Source: Sediminibacterium roseum (GTDB lineage Bacteria > Bacteroidota > Bacteroidia > Chitinophagales > Chitinophagaceae). Taken from it: DNA of 64,000 bases. The stretch covers positions 464,646 to 528,645 of the forward strand of contig NZ_JAACJS010000002.1 in assembly GCF_009939005.1 (NCBI RefSeq), in the 5' to 3' direction. Within the stretch, counting starts at the first letter, position 1. The number at the start of each line of letters is the position of its first letter. Under the pieces are notes generated by a model. The model was not told where the DNA came from. It searched no databases and saw nothing but the letters and a program-made list of their open reading frames with translations. Shown in pieces: positions 1 to 10,141 of the stretch. Both the position numbers and the translations under genes were made by a program.

Positions 1-1413
1 AAAGGATATGGCATCGAAGGCGTAAAGATAGATGGCAATAATATTCTAACCGTATACGATACCATACGCGGCGTGCGCGATTATTGTATCGAAAACCAAA
101 AACCTTACCTGGTAGAGTGCATGACCTTCCGCATGCGCGGGCATGAGGAAGCAAGCGGCACAAAATACGTTCCCAAAGAATTGTTTGAAGAATGGGGCGC
201 GAAGGATCCGATCAGGAACTATGAACAGTTCCTGTTGGATACAAACGTGATCACGGGAACACAGGTCGCAGACATCAGAAATGAATTCAAGAATTACATC
301 GATGAAGAATTGAAGATGGCCGCAGAAGCCGCACCCATAAAGCCGGATGAAGCAGAGGAGCTCAACGATGTATTTATGCGCAGGCCGGAAAAAACAAAAG
401 CCAGGATCATCGACCACGATACCATCCAGGTCGCGGGCGCCGGGCAGCAAACGGAAACCCGTTTTGTTGATGCCATCAAATCCGCACTGCAGCAGGGTTT
501 GGAGCAACACCCGGAGTTGATCCTTATGGGGCAGGACATCGCAGAATACGGCGGCGCGTTTAAAATAACAGAAGGTTTTGTAGAGATATTTGGCAAGGAG
601 CGCATCCGCAACACACCCCTGTGCGAAAGCGCAATTGTAGGGTCCGCACTGGGATTGAGTTTGGAAGGATATAAATCCGTTATGGAAATGCAGTTTGCAG
701 ATTTTGCAAGCGTAGGTTTCAACCAGATCGTAAACAATCTCGCCAAGATCCACTATCGCTGGGGACAAAATGCCGATGTTGTGATACGCATGCCCACAGG
801 CGGGGGTGTTGGGGCAGGGCCTTTCCATTCGCAAAGCAACGAGGCATGGTTTACGCATGTGGCAGGACTGAAAGTGGTGTATCCATCCACACCGCACGAT
901 GCGAAAGGTTTGCTCATTGCAGCGATCAACGATCCCAACCCTGTTTTGTTTTTTGAACACAAGGCATTGTACAGGAGCATCAGCGGCATGGTGCCCGAAG
1001 AATATTATGAAGTGGAGATCGGGAAGGCAAGGGTGGTAAAACAGGGAGAAGACATTTCCGTGATCACCTATGGAAGCGGTGTGCATTGGGCAAGCGAATA
1101 CCAGGAGCAGCACCCCGGCGTATCGCTTCACATCCTCGACCTCAGGTCGCTCGCCCCGCTCGATCATACGGCCATCAAAGCGGCGGTTGCCAGGACGGGG
1201 AAGGTATTGTTGCTGCACGAAGACACGTTGACCGGCGGCATCGGCGGCGAAATAAGCGCATGGATCAGCGAGCATTGTTTTGAATTGCTGGATGCGCCGG
1301 TGATGCGCTGCGCATCGCTCGATACACCCATCCCCTTTAACCTGGAACTGGAAAAGAACTTCATGGCAAAAAACAAGATCCATGAATACATACAGCGGCT
1401 GCTCAATTATTAA
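1..1413 (+). CDS. 2-oxo-acid dehydrogenase E1, alpha/beta fusion (5' partial)
   Basis: Thiamine-diphosphate-dependent E1 of a branched-chain 2-oxoacid or pyruvate dehydrogenase complex, decarboxylating the 2-oxo acid and passing the acyl group to E2 lipoate. The frame is open to base 1, so the N-terminus and most of the alpha part lie outside the window. The visible part starts with the end of the alpha subunit (RMRGHEEAS region), runs through a charged linker and continues as a complete beta subunit (TRFVDAIKSAL, GQDIAEYGGAF, then a transketolase C-terminal domain). One-chain alpha/beta fusions are usual in Bacteroidota. The substrate (2-oxoisovalerate or pyruvate) cannot be settled here. 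An E2 gene lies far away at 39.6 kb. Confidence 0.9.
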   Translation, partial: KGYGIEGVKIDGNNILTVYDTIRGVRDYCIENQKPYLVECMTFRMRGHEEASGTKYVPKELFEEWGAKDPIRNYEQFLLDTNVITGTQVADIRNEFKNYIDEELKMAAEAAPIKPDEAEELNDVFMRRPEKTKARIIDHDTIQVAGAGQQTETRFVDAIKSALQQGLEQHPELILMGQDIAEYGGAFKITEGFVEIFGKERIRNTPLCESAIVGSALGLSLEGYKSVMEMQFADFASVGFNQIVNNLAKIHYRWGQNADVVIRMPTGGGVGAGPFHSQSNEAWFTHVAGLKVVYPSTPHDAKGLLIAAINDPNPVLFFEHKALYRSISGMVPEEYYEVEIGKARVVKQGEDISVITYGSGVHWASEYQEQHPGVSLHILDLRSLAPLDHTAIKAAVARTGKVLLLHEDTLTGGIGGEISAWISEHCFELLDAPVMRCASLDTPIPFNLELEKNFMAKNKIHEYIQRLLNY

Positions 1414-1509
1414 GCAAAAGGAGCAGTTCCGGCGATTTTAATTCTGTAATCTGCGAAACTGCGGTTAAATTGTATACAGAACGGAATGTCTCACACTAAT
1501 TAGAACAAC

Positions 1510-3078
1510 ATGATGCTTGCGTTGAAAAGATTTTTGCTGCTTGGTTTGTCTTTTGTTTCTATCAATGTGTTCAGCCAGAATAAAAGCACGGCGGTAGCTC
1601 CCAACCCAAACAAAGCTTACAAGGCGCCTGCATTTACCGACCAGAACAGGCGCAAAAAAGTGGAGATGTTTTTCCCGATCGTGGAAATGATCTACCGCGA
1701 GTATGCCCAGAAAAATCATTTTCCCGGTTACGCATTCGGGATCATGCTCGACGGCGAATTGGTGTATTCGGGAAGTGGCGGTTACATCGACATCAATAAA
1801 AAAATTCCTGCCTCCACCACATCGATGTTCCGCATCGCTTCCATGAGTAAAAGTTTTACCGCCATGGCGATCCTGCAATTGCGCGATGAAGGCAAACTGA
1901 AGCTGGACGATCCCGTTTATCTCTACATCCCCGAAATGAAGGGCCAGAAGTTAACCGCCGATGCGCCGGAGATCACCATACGCAACCTGCTTACGCATTC
2001 GGCGGGTTTCCCGGAAGACAATCCCTGGGGCGACAGGCAACTGGCCGATACCGATGCGGACCTCATCAGCCTGATCAAAAAAGGAATTTCTTTTTCAAAC
2101 GATCCGGGCCTTGTATATGAATACAGCAATTTAGGCTTTGCCATGCTCGGCCACATCATTAAAAAAGTGACGGGTGTTGCTTACAGCGAATACATTGCAA
2201 AAAACATCTGGAAACCCTTGGGCATGCAGCAGGCAGAATGGGAATACACAAAGGTTCCGGCCAACCAGCTGGCGCATGGCTACCGGTGGATCAACGATAA
2301 CTGGCGCGAAGAAGCGTTGCTTCACGATGGCATTTACGGTGCAATGGGTGGGATGATCACCTCGATAGAATCGTTCAGTAAATATGTTGCCCTGCACCAA
2401 TCTGCATGGCCGCCAAGAAATGACTGGGATGCGGGCCCGTTGAAAAGAAGTTCGATACGCGAAATGCACCAGCCATCCAGGTTTGCTTCGCTGAATGCAA
2501 ATTATAAATACCCGGGCGGACGGGCATGTCCAACCACAGCTGCCTACGGCTATGGCCTGCGCTGGAGCAAAGACTGCGAAGCGCGCGAAACGGTGGGGCA
2601 CAGCGGCGGCCTGCCAGGTTTCGGGAGCAACTGGGCCATACTTCCTGAATATGGATTGGGCGTGATCTTCTTTGCAAACAATACCTACGCATCGGCAGGT
2701 ACCGCCAATATCATCGTGATGGACACGCTGATCAGGATGGCGCAGTTGAAACCAAGACAGATCGTGCCATCAGATATATTGAAACAACGGAAAAACGAAC
2801 TTGTTAAACTGCTGCCTGATTTTACCAATGCAAAAACCAGCGGCATATTCGCTGAAAATTTCTTTCTTGATTATTTTGTCGAGACGATGCAAAAAGACGC
2901 CAACAGTATTTTCGACAGGGCAGGCCGAATAAAAAACATCCGCGAGATCAACCCCGAAAACCAGTTGCGCGGATCGTTTGTAATGGAAGGAGAGAAAGCA
3001 AATGTATTGATCAGTTTTACCCTCACACCGGAAAACCCGGGTTTGATACAGGAATACAAGATCAGGCTGATAGAATAA
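1510..3078 (+). CDS. exported serine hydrolase, beta-lactamase (class C/DD-peptidase) fold
   Basis: A 522-residue periplasmic or surface serine hydrolase of the penicillin-binding-protein-like family. A Sec signal (MMLALKRFLLLGLSFVS, cleaved after about residue 23) precedes the catalytic domain. SMSK at residues 111-114 is the SxxK nucleophile motif, YSN (in YEYSNLGFA, about residue 200) is the second motif, and HSGG in the C-terminal half takes the KTG position. About 120 residues follow the domain without a recognised fold. The family includes esterases, D-aminopeptidases and DD-peptidases, so the substrate is open. The following minus-strand genes act on peptides and N-acyl amino acids, which hints at a related role. 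Two adjacent ATGs make the exact start ambiguous by one codon. Confidence 0.85.
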   Translation: MMLALKRFLLLGLSFVSINVFSQNKSTAVAPNPNKAYKAPAFTDQNRRKKVEMFFPIVEMIYREYAQKNHFPGYAFGIMLDGELVYSGSGGYIDINKKIPASTTSMFRIASMSKSFTAMAILQLRDEGKLKLDDPVYLYIPEMKGQKLTADAPEITIRNLLTHSAGFPEDNPWGDRQLADTDADLISLIKKGISFSNDPGLVYEYSNLGFAMLGHIIKKVTGVAYSEYIAKNIWKPLGMQQAEWEYTKVPANQLAHGYRWINDNWREEALLHDGIYGAMGGMITSIESFSKYVALHQSAWPPRNDWDAGPLKRSSIREMHQPSRFASLNANYKYPGGRACPTTAAYGYGLRWSKDCEARETVGHSGGLPGFGSNWAILPEYGLGVIFFANNTYASAGTANIIVMDTLIRMAQLKPRQIVPSDILKQRKNELVKLLPDFTNAKTSGIFAENFFLDYFVETMQKDANSIFDRAGRIKNIREINPENQLRGSFVMEGEKANVLISFTLTPENPGLIQEYKIRLIE

Positions 3079-3085
3079 ATAAATA

Positions 3086-3130
3086 CGGGCTGTGAAGTTT
3101 GAACGATGGTCTTGCCTCACAACCCGTTTT
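3086..3130 (+). terminator. possible terminator between convergent genes
   Basis: CGGGCTGTGA and TCACAACCCG form an imperfect 10-bp stem with a long loop (about 20 nt), followed by a T run, immediately downstream of the serine hydrolase stop. The long loop makes it weaker than the other terminators in the window. Confidence 0.4.
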
Positions 3131-3149
3131 TGTTCGACTGCTTACAAAA

Positions 3150-4946
3150 TTATTTTTCTCCCAACCATCCCGCCAGAATCTCTTTCTGCAATGCATCCGG
3201 GTTAGCGATCCGGGTGATGGTGAAATTCTTTTCTTTCTTTGTGCCCAACCTGATGTTCTCTTCCCTGGTTCCCGTTGCTGTAGTGAAAGCAATTTTCACC
3301 TGATCGCCATTCTTTGCCGCGGTTATCGCATCCTTCAATAACTTTTCATTCGCAGGTTCGCCATTGATCTTTGTGATCACGCCACGCGGGCGCATGCCTG
3401 CGTTCCATGCGGGGGATTGCCAGTCGACCGATGCAATAAAAACCGAATCGTTCCTGCTGCGCACATTTGCGCCCAGCCACGCCCCGGGAAGATCGTGTGT
3501 TGCTGTATCGATCGCAAGACCCGCATAGTTAAAATAGGTTGGATAATCAACGGTCTTCAACGTGTAGATGTAATCAAAAAAATCAGCGAGTGATGTGCCT
3601 GCCACCGTTTCCGCTTCTTTCCTGAACTCGGCTTCTGTAAAACCGCGGTTCTTTTCTTTGTAATATTTGTTATACAGCAAACGCATCAGGTTGTCGAGCG
3701 ATCTTTTGTTTTTTGTTTCATGCCGGATCTTGAAATCAAGCAGGATCCCAAGTGCGGGCCCTTTATCGTAAGGCGAAATGGTTTTGTTTGCATCATCCCC
3801 CGTTCTTCCAAAAGGGCCGTCTTCCCATGTGGTGAAGCTTGCATCGGCAGGCGTCTGGAACTGGCGCCCGGGTTTGTTTTCATAGGCGCTGATGGAGGCA
3901 GAGAATGTTTTGAACACTTCATCCGCATCGGTAAAACCTGCGCGTTTTAAAATGATGTATTCGTAGTACACCGTAATTCCTTCAGACAACCATAGCATTT
4001 TTGTGCGGCTGCCTTTGTCGTAGTCAAATGGCCCGAGCTCTATGGGCCGTATGCGTTTTACATTGTAATGATGGAAGTACTCATGCGCAAGAAAATTATA
4101 CATGGTGATCATCGATGTTTTTGATCCATACAAACGCGCGCCCGCAAATGAGATGGATGCAGAATTCAAATGCTCGATACCGCCACCACCGGGGCCAATG
4201 GCCAGGAATGTATAATGCCTGTAAGGAATATCGCCGATGATGTTTGATGCGGCGGTAACAATTTTTTGAAGATCGTTCATCAAACGCGCCTTGTCAAAGT
4301 CGCCGGGTTTGAAAGCAACAAAATTGTGCGGAATGTTATTTACCGTAAAGGTGGGGAACGATTCAAGCTGCCCCATCAAAAAAGGGCTGTCGTAAAGCAC
4401 GTCGTAATCCGGTGCGGTAAAAGTGTTGGCCTTCCCGGGTACCGGTTCCAGTCCTGTGGCAACGGTGTTCCATCCTTCGAGCGGAACAACGGTTACCGTT
4501 ACGGGCTGGTTGATCATTCCATCCGGGTAAAGAAAAACGCCTGCCGGCGAAATATAGGCACGTTCCGCATCCGCATAGGTTGCGGCCACAAATGCGCGTG
4601 GCGCTTTTACATCATAATCGATAACGAGTGTGTTGTTGTTTTTTGAATCCACTTTCCAGCCGTTGGCAGAAACCTTGCTCCATGAAAGTGTATCGGTTGA
4701 GGCGCCATTGGTAACATGAAAAGCAGAAACATTGTCTGCGTAGTTCATCAATTGATAATATCCGGGCGTCCATGCGGCTAATTTGAATTCGATGGATTCT
4801 TTCTTTATACCTGAACAACGGAACTGCACGTGTAAGATATGCGCCGCGGGATCTTTTACGGTAACCGTAAACGAAAGACCGGGTTTTTGCGCCTGTACGG
4901 AAACTGCAATGGCCAGCAATGCCAGAATGTGGGTGATTGTTCTCAT
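3150..4946 (-). CDS. M61-family (glycyl aminopeptidase-like) metallopeptidase with PDZ domain
   Basis: A 598-residue exported zinc peptidase. Signal peptide at residues 1-20 (ends VQAQ). An N-terminal beta domain of about 170 residues is followed by the gluzincin core with GGGGIEHLNS at about 254-263, the zinc motif HEYFH at 288-292, and WLSEGITVYYE, whose Glu is the third ligand. A C-terminal PDZ domain (about residues 480-560, containing AGMRPRGVITKING) is typical of the family. It is the last gene of a minus-strand series of hydrolases (3.15-10.85 kb) and begins 30 nt after the stop of the penicillin-acylase-like gene, so cotranscription is likely. M61 members prefer N-terminal Gly/Ala peptides; the physiological substrate here is unknown. 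Confidence 0.9.
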   Translation of the reverse strand: MRTITHILALLAIAVSVQAQKPGLSFTVTVKDPAAHILHVQFRCSGIKKESIEFKLAAWTPGYYQLMNYADNVSAFHVTNGASTDTLSWSKVSANGWKVDSKNNNTLVIDYDVKAPRAFVAATYADAERAYISPAGVFLYPDGMINQPVTVTVVPLEGWNTVATGLEPVPGKANTFTAPDYDVLYDSPFLMGQLESFPTFTVNNIPHNFVAFKPGDFDKARLMNDLQKIVTAASNIIGDIPYRHYTFLAIGPGGGGIEHLNSASISFAGARLYGSKTSMITMYNFLAHEYFHHYNVKRIRPIELGPFDYDKGSRTKMLWLSEGITVYYEYIILKRAGFTDADEVFKTFSASISAYENKPGRQFQTPADASFTTWEDGPFGRTGDDANKTISPYDKGPALGILLDFKIRHETKNKRSLDNLMRLLYNKYYKEKNRGFTEAEFRKEAETVAGTSLADFFDYIYTLKTVDYPTYFNYAGLAIDTATHDLPGAWLGANVRSRNDSVFIASVDWQSPAWNAGMRPRGVITKINGEPANEKLLKDAITAAKNGDQVKIAFTTATGTREENIRLGTKKEKNFTITRIANPDALQKEILAGWLGEK

Positions 4947-4976
4947 GTTGTCGGTTCTTTTTATCGAATGATTGGT

Positions 4977-7154
4977 TTATTGCCCGGGGTGATAGGTGCG
5001 CTCTGCATGCTTCACCACCTCGTCTTTGTAAAACAGTACGTCTTTGAATTTTCCTTTTACATACATTTCTGCCTGGTCGCCGAAATGTTTGGATCGCATG
5101 TCTCCACTTTCTCCACCGGCAAGCAATGATTTTGCTTTCACCTTTCTGCCAAATTCAACTGCGCAGATAAAACTGTTTCCGTTGTACCCATACCTGAGAT
5201 CCGTGCCTGCATAGGTTCTGCTTACAAACGAGGGCAGGCAACCCCAGGTAGACGCGGCAAAACCGCAGGCGATGCTGGGTTTGTTGTCGTCAAATTTTTC
5301 AACCAGTTCTCCTGTCAACCGCTGGTACCGGTTGATCTCTCCCCAGGGCTTGCGCCAGTCGCCGAATTTTTTTCGCAGGTCTGTAAGCGTTGCCAGTAAT
5401 GGATTCAGCAGCGTTTCAGCCGATGCCGTAGCCGCAAAGTTTTTTGTTTTGTCAACCTGGTCGCTTTTATCGTCCGCGCCTTTTCCTCTTAGTATGGCTG
5501 GCCATATGCGTTGCGCCCACTCTATCGCAATGGTGGTTGCTATGGATGTTTCTGAACTGTTCCGGTCCCATTCGCGCAGCAAGGCAATCGCTGTTTCAGC
5601 AGGCTGGTAAACGGTATCGTTTTTCTTTTTTTGAAAGGCATCGAGCAATGCAGGTATCAATACATCAAATGCGGCAAGGTGTGTGTCGTATCCCGAACGG
5701 ATGGTTTTATCGATGTCGTACGCGCTGTTCTCATTCAATACCTTCACTGCGTTGATGCCCCTGAAATTCTCGCCGTTGGGGGCCATGTAAGAAGGAAAGT
5801 TTTCTTTTGCCGGGCTTCCCTTACCCGAAACCGTAAAGGGTGTGGAATTGCAATTCTGGATAAAACCATTCACCGGGTTTTTTACCTGTATCAATTCTGA
5901 AAGCGTGTGCAACCCTTTCCATTCGGTTGCGGGTGTGCTGCCGTCAACGGGTTTCGACCAGTTGTATGCCGTATCGCGCTTTGGCATAAAGTTGCCGTGC
6001 CAGTAGGCTATGTTGCCTTTGTCGTCTGCGTAAACCGTATTGTTGGATGTATTGGCGAGCAGCTCCATGGTTTTTGTAAACGACGCCAGGTCAGTTGCCT
6101 TGGTGCGTTGCCAGGATTGGATCAGGCCCTTCGCATCCCTGTTGTTGGCGCGTACGCTGATCCACCTGCCGTTTCTTTTGGCCATCACCGGCCCATGGTG
6201 CGTGTAGTAGGTTTTGAATGTCCTGGAAAGGATCGTGCCCGCGGCTGAATATTGTATTGAAATATCTTTCACTTTAACCGGTCTTGTTTTTCCATCGTAT
6301 GCATATACAAAACCATTTTCCGTTTTACTCACTTGCTCTTCGTACGAGTCGGCCACATCGCTGTAGCTCGATGTGTGCATCCATCCAAGGTGTTCATTGA
6401 ATCCCTGGTAGATAAAAAATTGTCCCCAGGTAACGGCCCCGTACGCATGCAGCCCCTCCTCGCTTTGCACAGATACTTCGGGTCGGAAATAAAAAGTTAC
6501 ATGTGGGTTGATGTACAGTATCGCATTGCCCGATGCGGTTTTCTTTGGTGCGATCGCAAAACCGTTTGAGCCGCCCGGCAAGGGATCAACATCCCCCCGA
6601 ACCACAGCGGCAGTAACCGCTTCGCCTGAATAAAAATTCTTTAACTCATTCACAGAAACATCGGCAATGTCTATGGCGCCAATGCTTCCATCTGTCCATA
6701 ACATGGGATACCAGGGCTCGAAACGCTTTAGCAGTGCGGGTTTTGTACCCGGGTTACGGAACAGGTAGTAATTGATGCCGTCTGCATAGGCATTCATTAA
6801 TTTCCTGAGCCAGGGCGGGCTTTGGTTGTAGTCTTTGATGGCCGCCGCGGTATCGATCAGCATGCGTATCAGCAGGTCGTTGTAAAGGTCCCTTTCGCCG
6901 TTGATCTCAGACAGCCGCCCGAGTTTCTCAACATAATTCATCTCCACTCTTTTGAAATCGTCTTCGCACTGCGCATATAACAAACCGAACACCGCGTCTG
7001 CATCCGATTTTCCATACACATGCGGGATGCCCCAGCCGTCGCGGATGATGGTTACGCGCTTTGCCTGCTCTTCCCTCCGTTTTGTTTCTGCGGGCGTAAA
7101 GGTTTGGGCAGGCGAATACATTGGAATGATGAGCAGCAATAAAAACTTTTTCAT
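4977..7154 (-). CDS. penicillin acylase-type Ntn hydrolase
   Basis: A 725-residue precursor of the penicillin G/AHL/cephalosporin acylase superfamily (peptidase S45 fold), made as one chain and self-cleaved into alpha and beta subunits. A signal peptide occupies about residues 1-17. The alpha part carries RDGWGIPHVYG at 38-48. The GG-S junction PGGSNGFAIAP places the catalytic N-terminal serine at residue 196, and NPHVTF/SEEGLHAYGAVTWGQ follow as in the family. Substrates may be N-acyl amino acids, acyl-homoserine lactones or lipopeptides; the sequence does not decide. A palindromic repeat ends 16 nt before the start codon. Confidence 0.9.
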   Translation of the reverse strand: MKKFLLLLIIPMYSPAQTFTPAETKRREEQAKRVTIIRDGWGIPHVYGKSDADAVFGLLYAQCEDDFKRVEMNYVEKLGRLSEINGERDLYNDLLIRMLIDTAAAIKDYNQSPPWLRKLMNAYADGINYYLFRNPGTKPALLKRFEPWYPMLWTDGSIGAIDIADVSVNELKNFYSGEAVTAAVVRGDVDPLPGGSNGFAIAPKKTASGNAILYINPHVTFYFRPEVSVQSEEGLHAYGAVTWGQFFIYQGFNEHLGWMHTSSYSDVADSYEEQVSKTENGFVYAYDGKTRPVKVKDISIQYSAAGTILSRTFKTYYTHHGPVMAKRNGRWISVRANNRDAKGLIQSWQRTKATDLASFTKTMELLANTSNNTVYADDKGNIAYWHGNFMPKRDTAYNWSKPVDGSTPATEWKGLHTLSELIQVKNPVNGFIQNCNSTPFTVSGKGSPAKENFPSYMAPNGENFRGINAVKVLNENSAYDIDKTIRSGYDTHLAAFDVLIPALLDAFQKKKNDTVYQPAETAIALLREWDRNSSETSIATTIAIEWAQRIWPAILRGKGADDKSDQVDKTKNFAATASAETLLNPLLATLTDLRKKFGDWRKPWGEINRYQRLTGELVEKFDDNKPSIACGFAASTWGCLPSFVSRTYAGTDLRYGYNGNSFICAVEFGRKVKAKSLLAGGESGDMRSKHFGDQAEMYVKGKFKDVLFYKDEVVKHAERTYHPGQ

Positions 7155-7170
7155 GCGAAATGTTTTGCGC

Positions 7171-7215
7171 AGCGCTAACTTTTGGAAAGTTTAAAACTTT
7201 CCAAAAGTTAGCGCT
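7171..7215. repeat. dispersed palindrome, copy 1
   Basis: A perfect 22-bp inverted repeat around a single central base, with the core AACTTTTGGAAAGTT flanked by AGCGCT on both sides. The same core is found at 50759-50791 and 55844-55877. It lies 16 nt upstream of the start of the penicillin-acylase-like gene and about 87 nt downstream of the dipeptidase stop. It has no terminal T run of its own, so operator, mRNA hairpin or REP-like element are all possible. Confidence 0.9.
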
Positions 7216-7302
7216 GTACTAATGTATAAATTGAGACCAGGAGAGACTACCTATATATTAACCGTTGGTTATTCACGATTGACGGGTTACCAGGCGCGAA
7301 AA

Positions 7303-8472
7303 TTATTTCCGCTCGTTTTCCTTCATCACACGCATAAAATTCTCGCCGAGGATCTTGCGGATGTCTTTTTTGCTGTAGCCGCGTTCTGCCAGTGCTTTGG
7401 TGATAACGGGATAGCAGGAAACATCATCCAGTTGCTGCGGGCCGGAGTTGATGCCGTCGAAATCGGAGCCCAGGCCCACATGGTCGATGCCGATCATCTT
7501 TACGATGTAATCAATATGGTCGATCACGAGCGACAAAGGTGCGCGGATGTTCTGCACCTCGTCTGCGTATTTTTCGTACAGGATCTCATCGGCATAATAG
7601 TTTTCGGGATTGATCTTTTTGAGTGAATCTTTTTCAGCCTTGTGCCGGGCTGCGAAGGCCGCGTTTTTTCTTTCGTAATTGCTGTCGAGAAACCCCGAAA
7701 AGAAATTGATGTCTATCACCCCGCCATTCTTGCCGATCGCACGGATCTGGTCGTCTTTGAGTGTTCTGAAGGAATGACATAAATTATATACACAGCTGTG
7801 CGATGCGATCACCGGTTTTGTGCTGGCTTGTATCGCGTCCCAGAAAGTTTGTTCGCCCACATGTGAGAGATCAACCATCATACCCAGTTCATTCAAACGT
7901 TTTACAACCTGTATTCCGAATTCGTTCAATCCTTTTTTTGCGTTCTTAAACGTGCCGCGTGTTTCTTCCATGGCAGAAGTGGCCCATGGCGTTGAATTGT
8001 TCCAGGTAAGTGTGAGGTAGCGCGCGCCGCGGTTGTAAAAACTGTCGATGTTCTCAAGTTTGTCTTCGATCATGTGTCCGCCTTCCACGCCAAACAATGC
8101 CGCGAGCTTGTGCCCGCGTACCGCTTTGCGGATCTGTTTTGTATTTGTTGCAAGCACGATCTTGTCAGGGTTTCTTTTGATCACTGCATACAGCGAATCC
8201 ATCTCGCGGTTTGCCCTTGTAAATGCCGCGCCGTTCTTAAACGAGCCATCGCAGAACACCGAGAACACCTGCACATCTACGCCGCCCTGTTTAAACCTCG
8301 CCAGGTCGCTGTGTGTTTTTCCTTTCAGGTTGGCATCCATGGCATAACCCTTCTCCACAGCTTTGCTGAGAAAATCATTGTGCGTATCCGAAACCAGTGA
8401 TTTGAAATGGAGCTTGTCTGTTTTCTGCGCTTGCGCTGCGAAAGGAAGCAGGAGAAGGAGGAGTTTTTTCAT
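7303..8472 (-). CDS. M19 membrane (renal) dipeptidase
   Basis: A 389-residue zinc dipeptidase that splits L-aa/D-aa dipeptides. Start set at the ATG at 8472, where a signal peptide (MKKLLLLLLPFAAQAQ) begins; the six codons upstream start with TTG and are not needed. The HxD metal motif is in SDTHNDF (His31, Asp33). FGVEGGHMIED, VDLSHVG and IASHSCVYNLCH carry the remaining ligands, and LGSDFDGI is a family signature near the C-terminus. Its tolerance for D-residues fits with the D-aminoacylase gene directly upstream. Confidence 0.93.
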   Translation of the reverse strand: MKKLLLLLLPFAAQAQKTDKLHFKSLVSDTHNDFLSKAVEKGYAMDANLKGKTHSDLARFKQGGVDVQVFSVFCDGSFKNGAAFTRANREMDSLYAVIKRNPDKIVLATNTKQIRKAVRGHKLAALFGVEGGHMIEDKLENIDSFYNRGARYLTLTWNNSTPWATSAMEETRGTFKNAKKGLNEFGIQVVKRLNELGMMVDLSHVGEQTFWDAIQASTKPVIASHSCVYNLCHSFRTLKDDQIRAIGKNGGVIDINFFSGFLDSNYERKNAAFAARHKAEKDSLKKINPENYYADEILYEKYADEVQNIRAPLSLVIDHIDYIVKMIGIDHVGLGSDFDGINSGPQQLDDVSCYPVITKALAERGYSKKDIRKILGENFMRVMKENERK

Positions 8473-8584
8473 GGTGGTTGTGATCGTCAATTGAATATTG
8501 AATGAACCGCCGATCGTGGATCGTCAGTTCATCCTGTTGTTCTTAAAATAAGTTGCACACCGGGCCTGAAGCCTGGCAGGCAAA

Positions 8585-10141
8585 TCAATGCAAACGCAAA
8601 GTGTTTCCGGCCCGCGTTCCGTTGTGTTTTCCGTCTTCAACAGTAACCTGCCCGTTTACCAGAACATATTTAAACCCGGTAGTATATTGGTGCGGCTGGT
8701 CGTAGGTTGAGTTGTCTTTTACCGTTTTCTCATCAAACAAAACAATATCCGCCGCAAAACCTTCGCGGAGGATGCCGCGGTTGCCGAGCTGGAATTTTTG
8801 GGCGGGCAAGGAGGTCATGCGGCGTATCGCTTCTTCCAGCGAGATCACTTTTTCTTCGCGCACATATTTTGAAAGTACACGCGCATTGGTTCCATAACCC
8901 CGTGGGTGCGGGTTGCCCGAGCCATAAATGCGGATGCTCGCATCGCTTGCAAACATATTGAACGGGTAACGCATGATCGCTTTCACATCCTCATCGCCCA
9001 TACCATGAAACACCATGCCTGCTCCGCCCTGTTCCATCATTTCCATAATGGTAACGGCTTCTTCTTTTGCCTTGTGTTTCCTGCCCTTGAGCAGGTTTAC
9101 CTGTTCAATGCTTTTTCCATTGTAGGTACTGTCGGCGCGGAAAGAAGCAACAACAGGATAGCTGAAATTTTTCAGCTTTCGTTTTTTTAATTTCTTCAGC
9201 ATGTAATCCGTTACTTCTTTGCGTATTTCGGGTCGTGCCAGTCTTGCTTTGATCGAATCCTGTCCATCGGCCAAAACCCAATCGGGCAACAAAGTGCTGA
9301 GTGATGTGCTGCTTGCGGTGTAAGGGTATTGATCGATGGTTACATCCAATCCTTCCTCCCGGGCCCTGGTGATCATCGGAACGGTTTCTTTGCTTCTTCC
9401 CCAGTTCTGTTGCCCGCTCAGTTTGAAATGCGAAATCTCAACAGGCATCTTTGCTTCGCGCCCGATGTGTAACGCTTCTTCGATGGCCTGGGTTACGCTG
9501 TCGCCCTCATCTCTCATATGACTTGCATACACGCCATTGTACCTGGACGCTACTTTTGCGAGCCTTACCACTTCTTCGGTTTTGGAATACGTGCCGGGGA
9601 TATAGATGAGGCCGGTAGACAATCCCACTGCACCATCTTTCATTGCCTGTTCAACAAGGCCTTCCATTTTTTTCATTTCTTCTTCGTTGGGATCGCGGTT
9701 GGCCGAGCCGATCACGGCCTTTCTCACATCGTTGTGGCCAACCAGTGTAGCCACGTTAACAGACAACTTCAGGCTGTCAAGCATTGAAAAATACCGGCCG
9801 ATGTTGATCTGCGATCCGCCGCAGTTACCCGTTACAACGGTGGTTACGCCATCGTAAATAAAATTGTCGGCAGTAGGGTTTCTTCTTTCGTCGCCCTCAA
9901 TATGCGTGTGTACGTCAATAAAACCCGGTGCAACGATGAGCCCGGTTGCATCAATCGTTTTGGCGGCGCCCCACTTGCTTAGCCTGCCCATGGCAACGAT
10001 CTTGCCGTTCTGAACGGCGATGTCGCCGTAATGCCAGCTGTTGCCGGTACCGTCCAGGATCTTTCCGTTTTTGATGAGCACATCGGCCTGTTGTGCAAGA
10101 GATAAAAAGGGGAGGCATAAGAAGATGATCAGTGGTTTCAT
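8585..10141 (-). CDS. N-acyl-D-amino-acid deacylase (D-aminoacylase), amidohydrolase family
   Basis: A 518-residue exported amidohydrolase that removes acyl groups from N-acyl-D-amino acids. The start is the ATG at 10141, which begins a signal peptide (MKPLIIFLCLPFLSLAQ) and overlaps the upstream gene's stop (TGATG, one shared base), implying coupled translation. APGFIDVHTH gives the metal-binding HxH (His78, His80); GNCGG, ASHMRDEGD, EISHFK and FASD follow in family order. It can supply free D-amino acids from products of the downstream acylase and dipeptidase. Confidence 0.92.
   Translation of the reverse strand: MKPLIIFLCLPFLSLAQQADVLIKNGKILDGTGNSWHYGDIAVQNGKIVAMGRLSKWGAAKTIDATGLIVAPGFIDVHTHIEGDERRNPTADNFIYDGVTTVVTGNCGGSQINIGRYFSMLDSLKLSVNVATLVGHNDVRKAVIGSANRDPNEEEMKKMEGLVEQAMKDGAVGLSTGLIYIPGTYSKTEEVVRLAKVASRYNGVYASHMRDEGDSVTQAIEEALHIGREAKMPVEISHFKLSGQQNWGRSKETVPMITRAREEGLDVTIDQYPYTASSTSLSTLLPDWVLADGQDSIKARLARPEIRKEVTDYMLKKLKKRKLKNFSYPVVASFRADSTYNGKSIEQVNLLKGRKHKAKEEAVTIMEMMEQGGAGMVFHGMGDEDVKAIMRYPFNMFASDASIRIYGSGNPHPRGYGTNARVLSKYVREEKVISLEEAIRRMTSLPAQKFQLGNRGILREGFAADIVLFDEKTVKDNSTYDQPHQYTTGFKYVLVNGQVTVEDGKHNGTRAGNTLRLH

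Noticed and set aside
46-1383. 445-codon open frame on the minus strand opposite the E1 gene
   Set aside because: Cys/His-rich random-looking product; the plus strand encodes a clear dehydrogenase. A shadow of codon bias.
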